DNA from: Sphingobium phenoxybenzoativorans
Lineage (GTDB): Bacteria; Pseudomonadota; Alphaproteobacteria; Sphingomonadales; Sphingomonadaceae
NCBI RefSeq assembly: GCF_001757355.1
Contig: NZ_MINO01000031.1
Span: forward strand, 1 to 43,406
DNA length: 43,406 nt
Reading direction: 5' to 3'
Part shown: positions 8,488 through 16,411 of the stretch, piece by piece
How the letters are laid out: every line of letters starts with the position of its first letter
Numbering within the stretch: position 1 is the first letter of the stretch
Program-made: the position numbers and the translations under genes
Notes under the pieces: model-generated
What the model was told of the DNA's origin: nothing
The model's database searches: none
What the model saw: only the letters and a program-made list of their open reading frames with translations

Positions 8488-8595
8488 TTTTACATAACAT
8501 CAGTCTTGCATCGCGCATTTGCCTGGGTGCGGCGGCCGTCCGGACGGGCAAGACCACTTCTGACGCGATGGCTCGATCGGGGCAAACTACCCACC

Positions 8596-8631
8596 ACGAA
8601 AAAGCCTGCGCCGCCGGAGCGACGCAGGCTT
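8596..8631 (-). terminator. intrinsic terminator after the SDR/epimerase gene
   Basis: On the minus strand, AAGCCTGCG (8631-8623) pairs perfectly with CGCAGGCTT (8610-8602) around a GC-rich loop, followed by a short T run (TTTC). It lies about 30 bases after the stop codon at 8663 and closes the transcript of the sulfur-carrier cluster. Confidence 0.7.
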
Positions 8632-8636
8632 CTGCG

Positions 8637-8662
8637 GTCCCGAAAGGGATGCTTTTTCTTTT
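8637..8662 (+). terminator. possible weak terminator downstream of tRNA-Pro
   Basis: TCCCGAAAGGGA (8638-8649) is a four-pair hairpin with a GAAA loop followed by TGCTTTTTCTTTTT on the plus strand. The T tract is good but the stem is short; together with the adjacent perfect hairpin at 8602-8631 it could stop transcription coming from tRNA-Pro. Confidence 0.4.
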
Positions 8663-10216
8663 TCAGGCCCTCGCGGCCACAACCGTCGATTCTGTGAGCA
8701 GCGCATTCAGTGCGGCGGCCTGTGAGGAAAGACTGTCCACGCGGGACAGGGTTTCGGCCACTTCCTCCAGCTTCTCGCGCATGTCCCCGTTCAGCAGCTC
8801 CGGCGCGCCGGCAAACCCGGCCGCAACCGCATCCGCCAACAGGCTGATGACCTCGCGGAATTTGACTGCAAGATGGGCGTTCGGTCCGGCCCATGCCGGG
8901 GCCGCGCCCCACCACAGGACATCGACGATGCGCGGCAACTCGGCGGCCGCGAAGATCGCCGCGGCAAGACCGCTCACCGCCTCAAGAAGCGCCTGCTTGA
9001 GCTGAGGAAAATCAAGTGATTCATCGTCCAGGCTGGCCTTCAGGCGATCCAGCTCCACCTGCAGCGCGGCAGGATCAAACATCTGGATGCGCGCGCCCGC
9101 CATGGTCCCGCTGCTGTCGCCAAAACCCGTCGGCGCTTCGAGCGCATTGATCAATGGATGATATTCGACCTCATCGTTCCAGGAAAACTGGCCGCGGAAG
9201 AATACCTCGTCATAACCGCTGGGAACGCCGGAGAAATAGACCGCCGCCCGCTTGCCACTCTGGACGATTTTGTAGAGCGCCAGTTCAAGCGTGTTGACCG
9301 GCCAGCCAAGGTCGACAGCGGACCAATAGCCGTCAACCGGAGTGGTTTCCGACAGGGCAAGGGCGTTGATCAGAAGATGCGTGGCCTGACGCAGATTCTG
9401 CACATTGAAATGCCGGTCCGGACCATGGAGCCCAACCAGCCCTCTTTCGATGCCGTCTACGATATCCTGCGCAACCACGCCATTTTCCATGACATGGGTA
9501 AAGCGGGTGCAGCGGAAGCGGGTCGATGTGCTGGCCCGCGCGGCCACCGCCCACTGCGCCTCGGCCAGCTTCTTGCTGCCGGTATACACATGGTCGGTCA
9601 CATAGGCGAAGCATTTGCCCGTGGAGGAATAGATCGCGTCCTCAACGCCATGCTTCAGGCAAAGGTCGATGACGTTGCGCGTGCCAAAGACATTGGTGTC
9701 GATCGCCTCGCGCACCACCACCTCTGCGCGGCCGGGTTCGCGGATGCTGGCAAGGTGGAATATCACCTGCGGCCTGAACGCTGCGACAATCGCATCGAAA
9801 GCCGCAAGGTCGTTGATATCGACCCGGTGCACCACCGGCTTCAGGGCGTGCGCCTCTCCGTCGGGCTGATAATCATGTTCGGCAATGTCGACGATCGCGA
9901 TCTCTGCCGCGCCCAGGCGCGCAAGGATCGGGATCAGCCGCGAACCAACGGCGCCCAGACCGCCAGTGACGAGGATCCGGTTGCCCTTGATGCGGGCGGT
10001 CGCAGCCGCTTCATGCAGGTCGACGGTCCGGTTCATCGCCAAAGCGACCGGGCTGTCATCCAGCTTCCCGTCCGCCTTGAACAGGGCGATCAACTGATCG
10101 GTCGCATTCTGCAGTTCTTCGGCGACCGCCGCCGATGGCGTGGCGCCGGCGGGGGCAATCGTCGATATCCAGCGAATGACGTCCTCACTCGTGGCGGTCT
10201 GCCGTTCCAAATCCAT
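8663..10216 (-). CDS. extended SDR (NAD-dependent epimerase/dehydratase) with long C-terminal extension
   Basis: 517 residues. A Rossmann core of the extended SDR type begins with VTGGLGAVGSRL (TGGxGxxG at 84-91), then an acidic cofactor site IVDIAEHD (about 108-115), an SST motif (197-199) and the Tyr-x3-Lys pair Y211/K215 in HVYTGSKKLAEA; the layout resembles polysaccharide-biosynthesis dehydratases and epimerases (CapD/FlaA1-like). About 75 helical residues precede the core, and about 140 helical residues with no recognised domain follow it (about 375-517, including VLWWGAAPAWAGPN), far longer than the usual 310-350. The start at 10216 has GGGGGGA about eight bases upstream. It is the last gene of a cluster with a MoeZ-like E1-rhodanese and a CysO-like carrier, 116 bases after the former. 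Substrate unknown. Confidence 0.8.
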   Translation of the reverse strand: MDLERQTATSEDVIRWISTIAPAGATPSAAVAEELQNATDQLIALFKADGKLDDSPVALAMNRTVDLHEAAATARIKGNRILVTGGLGAVGSRLIPILARLGAAEIAIVDIAEHDYQPDGEAHALKPVVHRVDINDLAAFDAIVAAFRPQVIFHLASIREPGRAEVVVREAIDTNVFGTRNVIDLCLKHGVEDAIYSSTGKCFAYVTDHVYTGSKKLAEAQWAVAARASTSTRFRCTRFTHVMENGVVAQDIVDGIERGLVGLHGPDRHFNVQNLRQATHLLINALALSETTPVDGYWSAVDLGWPVNTLELALYKIVQSGKRAAVYFSGVPSGYDEVFFRGQFSWNDEVEYHPLINALEAPTGFGDSSGTMAGARIQMFDPAALQVELDRLKASLDDESLDFPQLKQALLEAVSGLAAAIFAAAELPRIVDVLWWGAAPAWAGPNAHLAVKFREVISLLADAVAAGFAGAPELLNGDMREKLEEVAETLSRVDSLSSQAAALNALLTESTVVAARA

Positions 10217-10332
10217 ATACCATTCCCCCCGGAACATCCGACTTCAACTAAAAGGAGCGACCCGTTCAGTAGAGCGCGCAGCTTAACGGTTTGCTGCACC
10301 CGGCGGACAACGCCCCGCTTTTTTCGACGGCG

Positions 10333-11490
10333 CTATTCTGTTTCAACAGCGCCGGACCACGCATTCATGCCATTATCCAGATTATAAAGGCGTGAAGGCA
10401 GATATCCCGCCGCGGCCAGAGACTTGATGACGGCGCTGCTCCGCATGCCTGACTGGCAGACCAGCACCAGATCGCGATCCTTGGGTAGATCGGTCTCGCC
10501 AGTTTCCTGCAGGACCTGTTCCAGATCCGGCTTGGAGAAAGCGCGGGATCCGGCGATCCTGCCCGACAGCCATTCGGACGGATTGCGGACGTCCACGATG
10601 ACCATGTCGTCCTTGGCCGCCAGCCGTTCCTGCAGCTTCTCGCCAGAGATCGTCCGGCCTACGGGAGCTGCGCAGACCATCACGGTCTCCTTGAGGATGA
10701 TGTCCTCCGGCGCCTTGCTGCAGGTCGGGCAATTCTCGTCCTTGGCGAGTTGCACCGTCGTAAAGCTGAGGTCGAGACCGTCATAGATCAGCATGCGCCC
10801 GATCATCGGCGATCCGATGCCGCTGATCAGCTTGATGGCCTCGGTGGCCTGCAATGCTCCGATAACGCCGGGCATAACGCCCAGAACGCCGGCTTCCGCG
10901 CAGTTCGGCGCGAACTCAACCGGCGGGGCTTCCGGGAACATGCACCGGTAGCAAGGGCCATGGCGCGCATCGAACACGCTAAGCTGACCATCAAAGCGCA
11001 GAACGCCGCCGAACACATTGGGCTTGCCCAATTTCACGCAGGTGTCGTTGACCAGATACCGGGTCGGGAAATTGTCCGTCCCGTCGATCACCACATCATA
11101 TTGCGAGATCAGGTCCAGCGCATTGTCGATGTTCAACCGGACGTCATGCCGCTCGATCACCACATCGGGATTGAGGTCCAGCATACGCGCCTCGGCCGAA
11201 GCGTTTTTCAGCGTGCCGAGCACTTTATAGCCATGCGCGATCTGCCGCTGCAGATTGGTCTCCTCGACCACATCAGCGTCCACCAGACCGATCCGGCCTA
11301 TACCGGCCGCAGCCAGATAGAGCGAGGCCGGGCTGCCGAGACCGCCAAGGCCGATGAGCAGGACGCTGCCCGCTTTCAGAGCGCGCTGCCCTTCAATGCC
11401 GAACTCCGGCATGATGAGATGGCGGCCGAAGCGGCGAAGCTCCTGATCGCTCAATTCGGGCATCATGCCCATGGAGACGGGGGCGTTCAT
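10333..11490 (-). CDS. MoeZ-like E1 adenylyltransferase-rhodanese fusion
   Basis: 385 residues. The N-terminal ThiF/MoeB domain has the ATP loop LLIGLGGLGSP (about 45-53), Asp138 in IDGTDNF and a zinc site of C180-x2-C183 and C254-x2-C257. The C-terminal rhodanese domain (about 282-385) has the active-site loop CQSGMRS with Cys345. Such proteins adenylate the C-terminal glycine of a ubiquitin-like sulfur carrier and then load it with persulfide sulfur to give a thiocarboxylate. The start codon overlaps the stop of the CysO-like gene by ATGA, so carrier and activating enzyme are made together. MoeB for molybdopterin would lack the rhodanese domain and would normally sit with moa genes, which are absent here. 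Confidence 0.92.
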   Translation of the reverse strand: MNAPVSMGMMPELSDQELRRFGRHLIMPEFGIEGQRALKAGSVLLIGLGGLGSPASLYLAAAGIGRIGLVDADVVEETNLQRQIAHGYKVLGTLKNASAEARMLDLNPDVVIERHDVRLNIDNALDLISQYDVVIDGTDNFPTRYLVNDTCVKLGKPNVFGGVLRFDGQLSVFDARHGPCYRCMFPEAPPVEFAPNCAEAGVLGVMPGVIGALQATEAIKLISGIGSPMIGRMLIYDGLDLSFTTVQLAKDENCPTCSKAPEDIILKETVMVCAAPVGRTISGEKLQERLAAKDDMVIVDVRNPSEWLSGRIAGSRAFSKPDLEQVLQETGETDLPKDRDLVLVCQSGMRSSAVIKSLAAAGYLPSRLYNLDNGMNAWSGAVETE

Positions 11491-11756
11491 CCGCCGGCCA
11501 CGCTGGCGATGATCTGCACTTCGTCGTCATTCCCGATCGGGGTGGACAGGCCATCGAGAAGGCGGATGTCCTTGCCGTTCTTGCAAACCACCACGAATTT
11601 GCGCAGCGCATTGCCGGAAAAAAGGTGATTGCGAAGATCGGCGGAGTTCTCGGAAAATCGCGCCAATGCTTCCTCAACCGTGTTGACCGGAATGGTTACG
11701 CGCGTCTGCTGCTCCGTGTAACGACGGAGCGAACTTGGTACTATGATGGTTGCCAT
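11487..11756 (-). CDS. CysO/MoaD-like ubiquitin-fold sulfur carrier
   Basis: 89 residues with a beta-grasp pattern and the C-terminal Gly-Gly (88-89) in IIASVAGG needed for adenylation and thiocarboxylation. The opening MATIIVPSSLRRYTEQQ and the end VQIIASVAGG resemble the cysteine-biosynthetic carrier CysO more than MoaD or ThiS. No residues follow Gly-Gly, so no JAMM protease is needed to expose it. The start at 11756 has GAGGGGGA upstream; the longer frame adds 14 residues without support. First gene of the cluster, coupled to the E1-rhodanese. The sulfur acceptor is not obvious from the sequence. Confidence 0.88.
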   Translation of the reverse strand: MATIIVPSSLRRYTEQQTRVTIPVNTVEEALARFSENSADLRNHLFSGNALRKFVVVCKNGKDIRLLDGLSTPIGNDDEVQIIASVAGG

Positions 11757-11784
11757 ATAATCCCCCTCAGAATTACCGCCCCTA

Positions 11785-11814
11785 ATAGTAGGGAGCATAA
11801 TTTTGAGTTAGCAA
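11785..11814 (-). promoter_or_regulatory. possible promoter of the sulfur-carrier cluster
   Basis: On the minus strand TTGCTA (11814-11809) and TACTAT (11790-11785) are 18 bases apart, each matching four of six consensus bases, and lie about 30 bases before the carrier start codon. The surrounding DNA is AT-rich, so a chance match is possible. Confidence 0.35.
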
Positions 11815-12145
11815 GGCGCTAGAATTGGCATGAATAGCCTTGCTGTTTCATTCCTGAACAACGTGAAAAAACATTAATGTCTGGTGTGTTTCCGAGTATG
11901 GCGCGCCGCTCCGGAAAGGACCATTCTGGAGGAAAATCCGCGAGGAAACGGTCGGCGACTATCCAAAAGGAAAGCTGTCCATAACATCTGGGCGCAAGGC
12001 TATGGAATGTCGGCTAAATGTAGCGCTGGATTACCGCATCGGCTTTAATGCCGGAAGATTGTCCTTAAACGGGCATGCCGGGAAAGCATGCAGCGCCACG
12101 GAAGAAAAATAATCAGCGTGCGCGGCGCTTTAGCCCCATGAGGGT
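11815..12145. other. AT-richer stretch without a recognised gene
   Basis: About 330 bases upstream of the carrier promoter with noticeably lower GC than the flanks. I find no ORF with a ribosome site and family signal, no tRNA and no terminator hairpin with a T run. It may be the remnant of a gene or hold regulatory sites. Confidence 0.4.
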
Positions 12146-12232
12146 TCAGGCAAGCCAGTCGTCCCGGCCACCGTCCGCGACAAACCAGGCAACCAGCCCC
12201 GCCCCGATGATCAAGCCAGAAATAAACATCAT
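12146..12232 (-). CDS. candidate 28-residue membrane miniprotein
   Basis: Reading MMFISGLIIGAGLVAWFVAD and then GGRDDWLA, this is one hydrophobic helix with a small glycine pattern followed by a short acidic tail. The upstream AT-rich region could hold a promoter; the ribosome site is weak (AGG about nine bases ahead). A second ATG lies one codon in. No family is recognised. The shape is right for a small single-pass inner-membrane protein, but a chance ORF cannot be excluded. Confidence 0.35.
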   Translation of the reverse strand: MMFISGLIIGAGLVAWFVADGGRDDWLA

Positions 12233-12447
12233 GATCGCGACCTATTTTGGTTAATCTTCTTTTAACTAGAATCGCAGACGTGAAGAATAATGGTTAACAA
12301 ATGGTTAATTTGAAGGGGCCACTCCCCGCACTAAGACCAAGGTATGCCGCTATTTTATCCTAAATGGCTAGTGAGTAGCGGAAAGACCGCCGGCGACCTG
12401 CTCTGGGGTCAACCATCTCAACGGCGATTCGTGCGAGTCGCTTTGGC

Positions 12448-12555
12448 CTAATTGAATACGACCTGCGGTCCTTGCGATCTTGTCGCACGCCGGGCGGCCA
12501 GCGCCAGCACCACGCCAATCAGGACTGTGGACAATAGGGGTTTGGAAATAGGCAT
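12448..12555 (-). CDS. candidate 35-residue membrane miniprotein
   Basis: An ORF of 35 residues beginning MPISKPLLSTVLIGVVLALA and continuing with a basic ARRATRSQG stretch that would keep the C terminus in the cytoplasm: one predicted transmembrane helix (about 7-21). A strong GGAGGA ribosome site (12566-12561) lies five bases before the ATG, much better than expected by chance. It points the same way as the flavoprotein gene upstream (12683-13855), 127 bases after its stop, and might share its transcript. No family recognised. Confidence 0.5.
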   Translation of the reverse strand: MPISKPLLSTVLIGVVLALAARRATRSQGPQVVFN

Positions 12556-12682
12556 AAGGGTCCTCCGGTTCGCGATAGCGCTGAAACGGACAGGAAATGG
12601 TTTTGCTCCCGAAACGGCCCAGGCAACCAGATCAGACGCCTCCTATTTCTGGCGGGCCGAAAGGGTTCGGACAATCATACGG

Positions 12683-13855
12683 TCAAGCGGGCGTGAGGCG
12701 CGGCGCAAACAACTCCGCCACCTGCCTCACAGACGTTTCGGCCGCCTGGCGATCCGGCGTCTCATTCGCGTCATTATAGCCGAACCAGTCATTCTCCCCC
12801 ACTTCCTGCACGACGATGCCGTCGCGCCGGGCCAGGATGTTCAGCGATTTGTGGTAAACCCCATAAGTGACGCCAGCCTGAGGGATAAGCCACGCAATCT
12901 GGCCGCGGACGGGAATGACGCTCTCATCCTTCCAAAGCGCCCTCGCGCCATAGCCGGTGCAGTTGATGATGACCTTCTGCTTCAACTTCATGATGTCGTT
13001 CGGCTCGTGGAAGGTCATCGGCACCACCTTGCCGCCCGCGATCAGAAAGTCGTTCATCAATTGCCGGGAAAGATCGGCGACGTTGAAGGTCAAAGAACTG
13101 TTGCGATAGGCGAACGCGGTCGGAAACGGATGTTCGCCCGGTCCCAGCGGCTGCGAACGCGGCGTGATGTCATGAAGACGATGTTCTAGGCGAGAAAAGC
13201 CGGTTGCTTCTTCCGGTCGAGCCGCCTGCCGCTCAACAGGGGAAAGGTCGGACAGGGCATAGCGATCCGTCCACTCGACCGGATCTCCGGCTGATCCCAG
13301 AAAACCCTGAAATGCGGCGAATGAGGTCCGCGCCATGCTTTCCCAGCGATCGCCAAAGCCGGGATCGACATCCTTCTCCATCGCGACGCGGGAATCGGGG
13401 GACCATGTTCCCGTGGCCCTGGCCGACCGGACATCAGGAAATTGCTCCTTCGCATAGATGGTGACCGCCAGCCCTGCCCGCTGCGCGGTCAATGCAGCGG
13501 TAAGACCCATCGCCCCCGCGCCAATCACCGCAACCTCTTTCGGGCTGACCTCCATCGCCTTTCCGACGGCCACCGCCGCCGATCCCCAGGACAGCGACCA
13601 TCCGCTCCCGCCATGCCCATAATTGTGGATGACCAGCTTGCGGCCGACTTCCTCGGCCTCAATCCTGGGTCCCGCCGCACGAAACGGGCGCAGGCACACC
13701 GTCACCCGGAACATCCGGTCGATCGATGCGCGGATGGGAATGATATGAGAATCGCGATCGAGCAGAAGCGATGCGGCGCGCACTGACCCGCCCGCCGACA
13801 GACCAAGAGCGCCGGCGCCCAGTATACCGCGACCGAGAAAGCTTCTTCTGTCCAT
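12683..13855 (-). CDS. Tat-exported DAO-family flavoprotein with circularly permuted motif order
   Basis: 390 residues. The N terminus MDRRSFLGRGILGAGALGL is a twin-arginine signal. Residues about 51-91 carry the block that in D-amino-acid oxidases lies at the C-terminal end (CLRPFRAAGPR, then VIHNYGHGGSGWSLSWG). Only after it, at about 107-135, comes the FAD dinucleotide fold VAVIGAGAMGLTAAL, followed by ATGTWSPDS, INCTGYGARAL and VIPVRGQIAWL in the normal order. So the DAO fold appears cut before its last segment and rejoined with that segment in front. Likely role: periplasmic FAD-dependent oxidation of an amino acid or amine. AGGGGG lies six bases before the ATG at 13855; the ATG one codon earlier is the alternative. 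The gene is divergent from the GreA-like factor. Confidence 0.85.
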   Translation of the reverse strand: MDRRSFLGRGILGAGALGLSAGGSVRAASLLLDRDSHIIPIRASIDRMFRVTVCLRPFRAAGPRIEAEEVGRKLVIHNYGHGGSGWSLSWGSAAVAVGKAMEVSPKEVAVIGAGAMGLTAALTAQRAGLAVTIYAKEQFPDVRSARATGTWSPDSRVAMEKDVDPGFGDRWESMARTSFAAFQGFLGSAGDPVEWTDRYALSDLSPVERQAARPEEATGFSRLEHRLHDITPRSQPLGPGEHPFPTAFAYRNSSLTFNVADLSRQLMNDFLIAGGKVVPMTFHEPNDIMKLKQKVIINCTGYGARALWKDESVIPVRGQIAWLIPQAGVTYGVYHKSLNILARRDGIVVQEVGENDWFGYNDANETPDRQAAETSVRQVAELFAPRLTPA

Positions 13856-14067
13856 CATTGTCCCCCTGAACATGTCGAGTCGGAATGACCAAAACCTTCA
13901 TGACACAGGAACGGTCCAGCCGCCGATATCCCTCACGCCATCCTCCCAAATGGCGCGTCCGGCCACGCCGCCACTGGCGCAAGCCGGGCAATGCTGTATT
14001 TCATCCGCCACCGGCAACGGTGGAACTCACCACAAATATATTGGCCCAGGACCGCAAGGACACAGAC

Positions 14068-14547
14068 ATGAGCGTCGCATTTCGCCGTGAAAGCGATGAG
14101 GAACATCTGGAACCCAAGTTCGAGATTCCGATACCTCCCGGCCCCAATCTCGTCACGCCGCGTGGGAAGGCGATATTGGCCCAGAAGGCAGAGGCGGTGC
14201 GCGCCGCCATAGAAGAAGCCGCCACCGATGAGGAACGCGACCGGCTGAAACGCGACCTGCGTTACTGGGACACGCGCCTTACCACAGCGGAAATCGCGCC
14301 ATCCCCTGCAGAGGGCGAGGCGGGCATCGGATCGCGCGTGATCTTCATGATGGGCGGCAAAAAACGCAGCATCGCCATTGTCGGTCATGACGAGGCAGAC
14401 CCTGCATCTGGCCTCATCGCCTTCTCGGCTCCTCTGGCGCGCGCCTTGATCGGCGGTGCCGTGGGCGAGACCGCGCCATTTAACGGCGTCGCCGATGCAC
14501 TGGAGATTCTCGACATCGAGGTCGCAGAGGGTTCGCTTGCCCCATAA
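14068..14547 (+). CDS. GreA/GreB-family transcription factor-like protein
   Basis: 159 residues. The N-terminal half is a coiled-coil-like helical pair (about 33-75, VTPRGKAILAQKAEAVRAA and EERDRLKRDLRYWDTRL) and the C-terminal half is the GreA/GreB C domain: VIFMMGGKKRSIAIVGHDEADPASGLIAFSAPLARALIGGAVGET. Gre factors enter the RNA polymerase secondary channel and stimulate transcript cleavage through acidic residues at the coiled-coil tip; here the tip region includes AATDEERDR, compatible with this. AAGGA lies seven bases before the ATG. The 3' end overlaps the next gene by 11 bases. It could be a Gre paralogue with a specialised role; a canonical GreA is usually elsewhere in such genomes. 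Confidence 0.82.
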   Translation: MSVAFRRESDEEHLEPKFEIPIPPGPNLVTPRGKAILAQKAEAVRAAIEEAATDEERDRLKRDLRYWDTRLTTAEIAPSPAEGEAGIGSRVIFMMGGKKRSIAIVGHDEADPASGLIAFSAPLARALIGGAVGETAPFNGVADALEILDIEVAEGSLAP

Positions 14548-15712
14548 TTATGACGCGATAGTGCTTGGGGCCGGCGCGGCGGGACTGATGTGCGCGGCGA
14601 CGGCTGGACAAAGGGGTCGCAAGATCCTTCTAATCGATCATGCCGATCAGGTGGGGAAGAAAATCCTCATTTCCGGCGGCGGCCGGTGCAACTTCACCAA
14701 TCTGCATGTGGCGCCGGACCGCTACCTTTCCGCCAATCCGCATTTCGCCAAATCCGCGCTTGGCCGATACCGGCCAGAGGATTTCATCACCCTGGTCGAT
14801 CGTCATCGCATCGCCTGGCATGAAAAGACACTGGGCCAGCTTTTCTGTGACGGCTCCGCGCGACAGATCGTTGCGATGCTGCTGGAGGAGTGTCCGGCGG
14901 CAGCAGTCGACATAGCCGTAAATCGTACAATCACCGGCATCGACCATGCCGACGGACGGTACCGTATAAGCTGCGGCGCTGACGAGGCGTCTGCACCCGC
15001 CCTTGTGCTGGCCATGGGCGGCCCCTCCATTCCGAAAATGGGTGCGACCGGTTTTGCATATGACGTAGCCCGCCGGTTCGGAATGAAGATTGTGGAACCT
15101 CGCCCCGCCCTCGTGCCACTGACGCTGGGCGGCGAGGAGACCCTGTTCCGGGCGCTTTCCGGCGTATCCGCGCCAGTCGCCGCGCGGGCGGGTAAGGCCA
15201 GTTTCCGGGAAGCAGCGCTGTTCACGCATAAAGGGCTATCCGGCCCGGCGATATTGCAGATATCCTCCTATTGGCGGCATGGTGAAGCCGTGGGCATCGA
15301 TTTCCTGCCGGACCGCAAGGCAGGCTGGCTGAAGGAAGCCAAGCGCGCACGGCCCCGCTCATCTCTGCGCTCGATATTGTCGGATTGCCTGCCGACCCGG
15401 CTTGCGGACGCCCTCGCCGATCAGGCGGCGCTTCCTGGCGAGCTTGGCAATCAGCCCGACCGGATGATCGACGCGGTGGAGCAGCGCATCGCCAACTGGC
15501 AATTCCATCCGAATGGCACGGAAGGATTCGCCAAGGCTGAGGTCACTGCCGGCGGCATCAGCACCGCGGACCTCTCATCCCAGACAATGGAAAGCCGCCG
15601 CCTGCCAGGTCTTTACGCCATTGGAGAAGCTGTCGACGTGACCGGCTGGCTGGGCGGATATAATTTCCAATGGGCCTGGGCGAGCGGATGGGCGGCGGGA
15701 CAGGCGATATAG
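14537..15712 (+). CDS. BaiN/HI0933-family NAD(P)/FAD-dependent flavoprotein
   Basis: 391 residues: FAD fold IVLGAGAAGLMCAATAGQRG at the start, the family-specific GKKILISGGGRCNFTN (about 37-52), the substrate domain, MGGPSIPKMGATGFAYDVARRFG, and the C-terminal FAD closing motif GLYAIGEAVDVTGWLGGYNFQWAWASG. The family includes predicted flavin reductases and the bile-acid enzyme BaiN; physiological substrates are mostly unknown. No ATG is suitably placed; a TTG at 14537 preceded by AGAGGG with five bases spacing is the best start and overlaps the GreA-like gene by 11 bases, suggesting coupling. Confidence 0.88.
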   Translation: MPHNYDAIVLGAGAAGLMCAATAGQRGRKILLIDHADQVGKKILISGGGRCNFTNLHVAPDRYLSANPHFAKSALGRYRPEDFITLVDRHRIAWHEKTLGQLFCDGSARQIVAMLLEECPAAAVDIAVNRTITGIDHADGRYRISCGADEASAPALVLAMGGPSIPKMGATGFAYDVARRFGMKIVEPRPALVPLTLGGEETLFRALSGVSAPVAARAGKASFREAALFTHKGLSGPAILQISSYWRHGEAVGIDFLPDRKAGWLKEAKRARPRSSLRSILSDCLPTRLADALADQAALPGELGNQPDRMIDAVEQRIANWQFHPNGTEGFAKAEVTAGGISTADLSSQTMESRRLPGLYAIGEAVDVTGWLGGYNFQWAWASGWAAGQAI

Positions 15713-15796
15713 AAGGATGACGTCAAGGGCGGCGATTACGCTTGTCCATAGCCCGCCCCCTGCCTAATTCAGACAACCATATAAAGGAGACATGCG

Positions 15797-16345
15797 ATGA
15801 CCACCGCCCTGCAGGATATCCCCCTCAAGACGATTCGCAACGAGGACAGTTCGCTGGGCGCCTATGCGGGCAAAGTGGTTCTTGTCGTGAATGTTGCGTC
15901 AAAATGCGGGCTGACGCCGCAATATGAGGGGCTGGAAAAGCTTTACGAGACCTATGCCGATCAGGGCCTGGTGGTGACGGGGTTCCCGGCAAATGACTTC
16001 GCCGGACAGGAACCCGGCACCGAGGAAGAAATCGCCCAGTTCTGCCAGACCAACTATGCCGTGAAATTTCCGATGTTCGCCAAGATGAGCATCGTAGGGG
16101 AAGGCAAGCATCCGCTATATGAGGCGCTGACATCCGCCATGCCAAAGGCACAGGGAGACGGCGACTCTTTCCGGGAAAAGCTGCGCGGATATGGCATGAC
16201 GCCAAATCCCGAACCGGAGGTGCTGTGGAACTTCGAGAAATTTCTGATCGGGCGGGATGGGAAAGTCGCGGCGCGCTTCGCCCCGACGACCCCGCCGGAC
16301 GATGCAGCCCTTGTCGCCGCGATTGAAGCAGAACTGGCGCAATAA
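15797..16345 (+). CDS. glutathione peroxidase-family thiol peroxidase
   Basis: 182 residues, thioredoxin fold. Peroxidatic Cys37 in NVASKCGLTPQYEGLE (Cys replaces selenocysteine), then GFPANDFAGQEPGTEEEI with the conserved Gln and the resolving-type Cys in QFCQTNY, and WNFEKFLIGRDG. It reduces peroxides in the cytoplasm, probably with thioredoxin or glutathione. AAGGAGA lies seven bases before the ATG at 15797; an ATG five bases earlier is out of range. Single gene between the flavoprotein and an MFS transporter. Confidence 0.93.
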   Translation: MTTALQDIPLKTIRNEDSSLGAYAGKVVLVVNVASKCGLTPQYEGLEKLYETYADQGLVVTGFPANDFAGQEPGTEEEIAQFCQTNYAVKFPMFAKMSIVGEGKHPLYEALTSAMPKAQGDGDSFREKLRGYGMTPNPEPEVLWNFEKFLIGRDGKVAARFAPTTPPDDAALVAAIEAELAQ

Positions 16346-16411
16346 CCTCTTGCAACCCGCCTGTCATGCCATCAGGCGACAACTGCCTGATGGCCGCATA
16401 GGGTCGATATC

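Noticed and set aside
11487..11756. Assignment of the small carrier as ThiS or MoaD
   Set aside because: No thi or moa genes nearby and the ends of the protein look more like CysO; the partner has a rhodanese domain, as MoeZ does.
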